Below, one piece after another: positions 10,692 to 15,294 of a stretch of DNA of 15,294 nucleotides (within the stretch, counting starts at the first letter, position 1; the number at the start of each line of letters is the position of its first letter). Under the pieces are notes generated by a model, which saw only the letters and a list, made by a program, of their open reading frames with translations, searched no databases and was not told where the DNA came from. Source of the DNA: JACKLD01 sp049297695 (lineage in GTDB: Bacteria > Pseudomonadota > Alphaproteobacteria > UBA2136 > UBA6156). The stretch lies in the NCBI GenBank assembly GCA_049297695.1, contig JBAQUT010000047.1, positions 1-15,294 on the forward strand. Reading direction: 5' to 3'. The translations under genes and the position numbers were made by a program.

Positions 10692-12860
10692 TCAGTCGGT
10701 TTCGGAGCCGAGGGTGAGGAGTTGGAGGTTGACCAGATAATCGGTGCTGGGTTGGATATCGCCATTTTGGAAGCCGCGGCGGCGGGTGATGAAACTGATT
10801 TCGTAGCAATCGCGGCGGTAGGTGAGGCCTGCTTGGGCTTCCAGCGTGTTGCCAAAGCGTAAATCGTGCTTGCTGGCGGCGGAGAAGCGGAGGCCTTCGG
10901 CCAGATAGGTGAGGGGGAGGTTGGCATCGGCGTTCAGGTTTTCGGTATCGTTATCCAAGAAGGAGTAACCCGTGCGGAACCAGGGTTTCCAATCTCCCGT
11001 TTGGCCGAGTTGGACGCCGCTGTCCATGCGGCGGATTTCGTACGTCGCATTATCCAGCCGGAAGCGGTTGGTGAAGCTGAGCCAATCGGTGGGGGTGGCT
11101 TCGGCGTAGCCGACCCAATCGGACAACGTGGTGGCTGCGCCTCCGCTTTGGGGCAAATCGTTGTCATCGTACTTGCGGATGGATTGGCCGAGGAACAGGC
11201 GCCATTGGGTGGATTCCGCCGTGCCCCAGTGGTTATCCAGCCCGTACATGAGGCGAGGGCCGCTTTCAACTCTATCCAGCCCTGCAAAGCGGGAAGGTTC
11301 GAACAGGTTGTTGGTGTCTAGCTCGTAGGCTACGGAGTCTTCGTTCGGGGCGCCTACGGGGTTGCCGCCCCGGAACGACAGGGCGCCCATGACGCGGGGG
11401 GTTATGGTGTGGGTGCCGCCCTCCGAGATGTAGGGTTTTTCCCAGTTCAGCGTGGCTTCGGGCAGGGCACGGGCGATGTTGCCGTTGTTGGCGCCGCCAT
11501 CCACGTTGTACATGTCGCCCCGCAGGCGGCCACCCAGCGTGAGTTTGCTGCCATCCTCCCACAGCATGGGGTGGGCGAGGTTGGCCTGGGCGATGATGCG
11601 GCGGGATTGGATGCCCTGGCCGCGTTGGAGGCTGACCACATCGCCGCCGAAGGTGAGTTGGGTGCCGCCGCCCACATCCAGCATGTGTTCCAGCTGGGCG
11701 TGGGGCAGGACTTGGGCGGTGCTGGCTGGGGCTTGGGTGGGGTTGAGATCTTGGAAGCGAGTGGTGGAGAGGGCGGCGTAGGTATCTTGGCGGGCCAGCT
11801 CGCCATACAGGGTGCTGGCGAGGTAGGGATCGTTCCGGTTGAAGTAGTCGTTCAGGTAGGTGTCGTCGCTGGCGATTTCGCCATTGAGGCCGAAGCGGAG
11901 GCCAGGTTGGGCGACATAATCGCCTTTGATGGCAAGGTTGCTACGCACTTTGCCCACGCGGATGTCGTTGAGGTAACTGGCTTTCACCTCGCTTTGGGTG
12001 TGGGTGGTGATTTGGCGGCGTTCCGCCATGACTTGGGCGCCGCTGCTGGACATGAGGCGGGTGCGGAGGGTGTAATCGGCGTTTTCGGCGGGGCTGTTGA
12101 TGGTGGCGGCGAGGCGGGCTTCGTCGCCGTGCACGGTGGAGTGGCCGAACTGGGGTGGGAGGATGCCTGTTTTGGCGCGGCGGGGGCCGATGGGATGCTC
12201 GAAATACGGGAGATACATGACGGGGAGGCCCAGCACATCCAGTGTGGCGTGTTTGTAGCGGAGGGAGGCGCCTTCGGTGGGGGTTTCCGGCACGTAGGTA
12301 ATGGTGCGGGCGTGGATGGTCCACGGTTTGTGGCCGCTGCTGTTACACTCTTTACAGGGGCTGTAGGTAACGTTGTTGAGCACGTAGCGGTTGTCCGCCC
12401 GTTTTTCCGCGCTTTGGGCCTGCATGATTTCGCCCAGTTGGGGGATGGCGAGGCGGAGGGCTTGGGCGGTGCCTGTTTTGAGTTGGCCTGTCAGCGTAAG
12501 AGTTTCGACCTTGAGGGTGGTGTTATCCACATCGGTAAACACCACGTTGCCTTTGGCCACCAGCGCATCGGTGCTTTGGGTGTAGGTGAGGGAGTCCGCC
12601 GTGAGGTGGCCTTCCGGCCCTTTGACATCCACCCCGCCCGAGGCGGTGAGGGTGCCAGACTTAATGTCTAAATCCATTTGGCCGGCGTTGAGTTGGAAGG
12701 GGAGGCCTTGGTCGGAAGTTGGTGTGCCTTCGGTAAGGGTGAGAGGGTTGGGGACGTTGCCCGTGGGGAGGATGGCGGTGGGGGTGGCGGCGAGGGAGGT
12801 ATCCAGCCCGTAGGCGGCCCAAGGCGTGGCGGCGAGGAGGATAAGGGTGGCGAGGCGCAC
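10692..12860 (-). CDS. lptD: LPS-assembly protein LptD
   Basis: I chose the GTG at 12860 (722 residues), because AAAGG lies seven bases upstream and a clean signal peptide (VRLATLILLAATPWAAYG) follows. The frame is open to a TTG at 12896. The periplasmic OstA-type beta-jellyroll comes first (about residues 55-165), with repeated G-x-V and GHLTADSLTY elements. Next is the LptD linker with CKEC (Cys169 and Cys172) and VMYLPYFEHPIGPRRAKTG, then the large beta-barrel. A single Cys near the C-terminus, in RRDCYEISF, can pair with the N-terminal Cys. LptD with LptE places LPS in the outer leaflet. The gene lies behind lptG, separated by an inverted repeat. Confidence 0.95.
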   Translation of the reverse strand: MRLATLILLAATPWAAYGLDTSLAATPTAILPTGNVPNPLTLTEGTPTSDQGLPFQLNAGQMDLDIKSGTLTASGGVDVKGPEGHLTADSLTYTQSTDALVAKGNVVFTDVDNTTLKVETLTLTGQLKTGTAQALRLAIPQLGEIMQAQSAEKRADNRYVLNNVTYSPCKECNSSGHKPWTIHARTITYVPETPTEGASLRYKHATLDVLGLPVMYLPYFEHPIGPRRAKTGILPPQFGHSTVHGDEARLAATINSPAENADYTLRTRLMSSSGAQVMAERRQITTHTQSEVKASYLNDIRVGKVRSNLAIKGDYVAQPGLRFGLNGEIASDDTYLNDYFNRNDPYLASTLYGELARQDTYAALSTTRFQDLNPTQAPASTAQVLPHAQLEHMLDVGGGTQLTFGGDVVSLQRGQGIQSRRIIAQANLAHPMLWEDGSKLTLGGRLRGDMYNVDGGANNGNIARALPEATLNWEKPYISEGGTHTITPRVMGALSFRGGNPVGAPNEDSVAYELDTNNLFEPSRFAGLDRVESGPRLMYGLDNHWGTAESTQWRLFLGQSIRKYDDNDLPQSGGAATTLSDWVGYAEATPTDWLSFTNRFRLDNATYEIRRMDSGVQLGQTGDWKPWFRTGYSFLDNDTENLNADANLPLTYLAEGLRFSAASKHDLRFGNTLEAQAGLTYRRDCYEISFITRRRGFQNGDIQPSTDYLVNLQLLTLGSETD

Positions 12861-12895
12861 GCGGATACCTTTATGGGGTTTGAAAGCTATTTCCA

Positions 12896-13015
12896 AATTC
12901 TACTAGCCAGTGCTGCGCATAGGTTTTGTCTGCGCTGCGTCAGCCTTATGTACCAGTACGTACACGGCGGCTGTCGTTCTCGCCAAAACCCATGCTCGCT
13001 ACTGGTTAGCGAATT
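12896..13015. repeat. 120-bp imperfect inverted repeat between lptG and lptD
   Basis: The left end AATTC...CCAGT...GCAT.GGTTTTG (12896 on) matches the complement of the right end, which finishes at 13015. I count 20 of 27 paired positions in the outer arms after a one-base shift. CAGCC pairs further in, and the centre holds a TGTAC...GTACA core near 12949-12964. It resembles a miniature mobile or extragenic palindromic element, unrelated to the GGAT-ATGAC hairpins. Confidence 0.7.
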
Positions 13016-13090
13016 ATGGAAACAGCTTTATTGCGGCGGAGTTTGGGCGGAGTTTGGGTATACGTCAAGCGGGGGAGAGTGGGAAATGGG

Positions 13091-14218
13091 CTACTCTTCG
13101 CGCAGGTAGACGAGGAGGGCGAGGGCGAGGAGGGTGGCGATGCCGGTGGGGGCCCAGGCGGCGAGGATGGGGCTAAGGCGCCCTGCCATGCCCAGCGTGG
13201 CCGTGAAGTTGCTGAACAGGTAAAACCCCATGCCGAGGCCAAGGCCCAAGCCCACCACGCCGGCGAGGCTGGCGTTCCGTTGGAAGCGCACGGCAAAGGG
13301 CACCCCCAGCAGGAACATGGCGATGAGGAAGGCGGGGAGGGCGATGAGGCGATGGTACGTGGTGGTATGGATTTGGCTGGGGAAGCCTGTAGCGTTGAGG
13401 TTGGCGATGAAGCCCTGAAGCTCCCACACGCTGAGTGTACTGGCTTGGGTGAAGCTGTTTTGGAGAAGGGTGGGGGTTAAACTGGTAGGTATTGTGGCTG
13501 TTGGAGGGAGTTGCTTGTTGGACGGGGTGATGGTGGTGGGGGAGGTGAGCGTCCATTGGCCAGGAGTGAGGGTGAGGAGCGGGGTTTCCAGCCGATGGGT
13601 GAGTGTGCCTTGGGGGGTGAGCACGAACAGGCTGGCGGTGTGGATGGTGGTGCCTTCATTCCCTACTTTTTGCCCGTAGATGAACAGCGTGGAGGGGGTG
13701 GTGGAGGAGGTGAGTGTGATTTGTTGTTTGAGCCAAATGCTGCCGCCCTGCGTGACGAGGCCTTTGGCGCGGCCGGGGAAGGTTTGGCTGCTCCAGACCT
13801 CATACCGTTTGAGCAAGGTGGCGGCGGTGGGGTTGAGGAGGGTGAGGGCAAACGCCCCTGTGAGGATGACTACCAGCAGCGGCCCCACCATGATGCGGCG
13901 GGCGGGAAGGCCGGAGGCGCGCAAGGCCACAAGTTCGGAGCTTCGGTTGAGCTGGGTGAGGGTGACCAAGGTGGCCAGCAGCACGGCGAAGGGGAGGAGT
14001 TGTTGCAGCAAATCCGGCAGTTTGAACGCCGACATGGTGAGGAGTGTGGGGGTGGGGATGCCGAGGCCGCCGGCTTTGGCGAGGAGATCGACCACATCCA
14101 GCAGGTAGGCAAAAGCCCCCAGGGCGGCGAGGGTGGCCATGAGATACAGCGCAAAGCGTCGGGCGAGGTAGGCCGTGAGGGTGGGGGTTTGGTGGCGGCG
14201 GGTGGTGGGTTTAGCCAT
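13091..14218 (-). CDS. lptG: LPS export ABC transporter permease LptG
   Basis: The product has 375 residues from the ATG at 14218. LptG and LptF form the membrane part of the LptB2FG transporter that extracts LPS from the inner membrane and passes it to LptC. The YjgP/YjgQ family layout is visible: LARRFALYLMATLAALGAFA as the first membrane helix, two more by residue 125 (ending near RIMVGPLLVVILTGAF), a periplasmic jellyroll (about 130-285), and three C-terminal helices beginning at HRLIALPAFLIAMFLLGVPF. SELVALRASG is the conserved cytoplasmic coupling motif. The start overlaps the lptF stop as ATGGCTAA, with AAGG upstream, which sets the start. The open frame extends upstream to 14380 but reads through lptF. 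Confidence 0.92.
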   Translation of the reverse strand: MAKPTTRRHQTPTLTAYLARRFALYLMATLAALGAFAYLLDVVDLLAKAGGLGIPTPTLLTMSAFKLPDLLQQLLPFAVLLATLVTLTQLNRSSELVALRASGLPARRIMVGPLLVVILTGAFALTLLNPTAATLLKRYEVWSSQTFPGRAKGLVTQGGSIWLKQQITLTSSTTPSTLFIYGQKVGNEGTTIHTASLFVLTPQGTLTHRLETPLLTLTPGQWTLTSPTTITPSNKQLPPTATIPTSLTPTLLQNSFTQASTLSVWELQGFIANLNATGFPSQIHTTTYHRLIALPAFLIAMFLLGVPFAVRFQRNASLAGVVGLGLGLGMGFYLFSNFTATLGMAGRLSPILAAWAPTGIATLLALALLVYLREE

Positions 14219-15278
14219 AGGAAACAACCTTGATTTTGTAGAGGGAGAAGGCGGTGAGAGCGAGGGGGAGGAGGGGTTGGAGGGCCATGACGAGAGCGGA
14301 GTCTTCCGCCGCGCCGCGAAGGGCCAGCAAGGCGGCCACGTAGGCGATGGCGCCTGTGGTGGCGATGGCGAGTTTGCCAAAGTTGCTGCTGCGGCCCGGA
14401 ACCTTGAGGAGCCATGCCGCTGCCCACAGCACCAAGGGGATGGGCGCTAAGGGCCAGAGCAGGCGGCGGGTGGCCTCGGCCTTCATGGCTTGGGTGCCGT
14501 GCCAGAGGGTGGTGAGGGAGTATTCTTCCAGTTCCGGCGTGCGGGCTTCCAGCGTGACGGGGCTGAACTGGCTGGTGAGATCGAGGTTGTGTTCGGAGAA
14601 GCTTAGAGTTTCGGGCCTTGTAACCCCGTTGCTGGTGCGCAGCGTTTGTTGCAGGCCGTGGGTGAGGAGGAGGCGGGGGTGACCGTTTTGGACGGTGAGT
14701 TCGCCGCGTTCGGCCATCCATGTGGTGGGTTTGGCGGGTTTGCGGGTATCGTGCACCAGCAGTTGCATGAAGCTGGTAGGCCCGGTGCGTTGGCCCACGT
14801 ACACCATGAGGCCGTTGCCGAGCTGGTTGAAGGTGGCTTCGTCGAGGAGCAAATCCGACTGCCCGTTGCGGAGTTGGGTTTGCATGTTTTTAAACGCCGT
14901 TGTGCTGGCGGGGAGGACGACCAGGTGCAGCAGGAACCCCAGCGCCGTGGCCACGATGGCCAGCATGAGGGCGGGGGTGAGCACCCAGAGGCGGCTCCAG
15001 CCCGTGGCGTAGAGGGTGGTGAGCTCGGATTCATCGCCCATGTTTTTGAACGCGTAGGCGGCGCCCGCAAACACGGCCAAGGGGAGGATGATGGTGAGCA
15101 GGCTGGGCACCAGCAAGGCCGTGAGGTGCAGGAAGGTGGCGAGGCCGAGGCCTTTGTTGATGATGAAATCCAGGAACTTGAGGCTTTGCAGAAGCCAGAT
15201 GATGGCCAGCAGCGTGCCCATGGCCATAGGGGTGGGCCAATGGGTGTTGCGGAGAAGGTAGAGGGGGAGTGTGGGCAC
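14211..15278 (-). CDS. lptF: LPS export ABC transporter permease LptF
   Basis: The product has 355 residues from a GTG at 15278. It partners LptG. The N-terminal helices (GTLLAIIWLLQSLKFLDFII, then VPSLLTIILPLAVFAGAAYA) are followed by the coupling motif DESELTTLYATGWS, a third helix, a periplasmic jellyroll (about 130-265) and three C-terminal helices starting near RRLLWPLAPIPLVLWAAAWL. LptF is told from LptG by its place first in the pair and by the Glu-Leu-Thr-Thr version of the motif. TATCCT ends six bases before the GTG and no Shine-Dalgarno is seen, so the cluster may start here with a leaderless mRNA. The upstream gene lies outside the window. Confidence 0.92.
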   Translation of the reverse strand: MPTLPLYLLRNTHWPTPMAMGTLLAIIWLLQSLKFLDFIINKGLGLATFLHLTALLVPSLLTIILPLAVFAGAAYAFKNMGDESELTTLYATGWSRLWVLTPALMLAIVATALGFLLHLVVLPASTTAFKNMQTQLRNGQSDLLLDEATFNQLGNGLMVYVGQRTGPTSFMQLLVHDTRKPAKPTTWMAERGELTVQNGHPRLLLTHGLQQTLRTSNGVTRPETLSFSEHNLDLTSQFSPVTLEARTPELEEYSLTTLWHGTQAMKAEATRRLLWPLAPIPLVLWAAAWLLKVPGRSSNFGKLAIATTGAIAYVAALLALRGAAEDSALVMALQPLLPLALTAFSLYKIKVVSYG

Positions 15279-15284
15279 GGGGGG

Positions 15285-15290
15285 AGGATA
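15285..15290 (-). promoter_or_regulatory. -10-like hexamer TATCCT six bases before lptF
   Basis: Minus strand: TATCCT, six C, GTG. The -35 region would lie past the window edge, so the promoter cannot be completed. The pattern is nearly the same as before surA. Confidence 0.4.
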
Positions 15291-15294
15291 GCCT

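Noticed and set aside
11409..12671. A 420-codon open frame on the plus strand inside lptD
   Set aside because: It is the antisense shadow of a clear lptD gene. Its translation is Gly/Ala/Val-rich with no recognisable domain, as expected opposite GC-rich coding sequence.
12861..13090. Small protein gene in the lptG-lptD gap
   Set aside because: Short frames here follow the arms of the inverted repeat and have no ribosome site or recognisable product.
13511..14233. A 240-codon plus-strand open frame opposite lptG
   Set aside because: It is Gly/Glu-rich antisense of lptG with no independent support.

Overview
This window looks like a chromosomal segment of an alphaproteobacterium, probably an uncultured or deep-branching one. 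The placement rests on gene content and order: nrdR followed by nusB, a DUF2155 protein, a MerR regulator next to ihfA, fabH and rpmF, and the lptF-lptG-lptD-surA-rsmA cluster. I cannot place it below class level from sequence reading alone. Most genes lie on the minus strand.

Layout: (1) 2-629 (+) holds the 3' end of nrdR overlapping nusB. (2) 763-4913 (-) runs from rpmF through an unknown small gene, fabH, another unknown small gene, ihfA, a MerR regulator and a DUF2155 envelope protein to a pseudopilin-like protein. (3) 5176-7124 (+) runs divergently: bamE, a second pseudopilin-like protein, a lipoprotein and an unknown gene. (4) 7084-15278 (-) is the LPS and outer-membrane assembly block lptF-lptG-lptD-surA, then a periplasmic solute-binding protein overlapping rsmA, and behind rsmA a remnant of a second rsmA 3' end. 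LptF and LptG extract LPS from the inner membrane, LptD inserts it into the outer membrane, SurA chaperones LptD and porins, and BamE belongs to the machine that inserts LptD. Much of the window therefore concerns envelope biogenesis. No stretch above 300 bases lacks a gene; the larger gaps (629-763, 1387-1576, 4914-5175, 7125-7357, 9145-9268, 10511-10691, 12861-13090) mostly hold repeats and promoters.

Three things stand out. First, there is a modular family of hairpin repeats whose stems change in a compensatory way. It lies between genes and also in frame inside fabH and rsmA, much like Rickettsia palindromic elements. In rsmA it forms a chain of five hairpins beside a heptanucleotide tandem repeat. 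Second, many genes have a -10 hexamer ending 6-7 bases before the start codon, several with a -35 exactly 17 bp upstream. That geometry predicts leaderless mRNAs. Third, two paralogous pseudopilin-like proteins share an unusual GALFGLDAR N-terminus and a CX5C motif, and one is coupled to bamE.

All calls come from reading the sequence; no searches were run. Identity estimates are by-eye counts.
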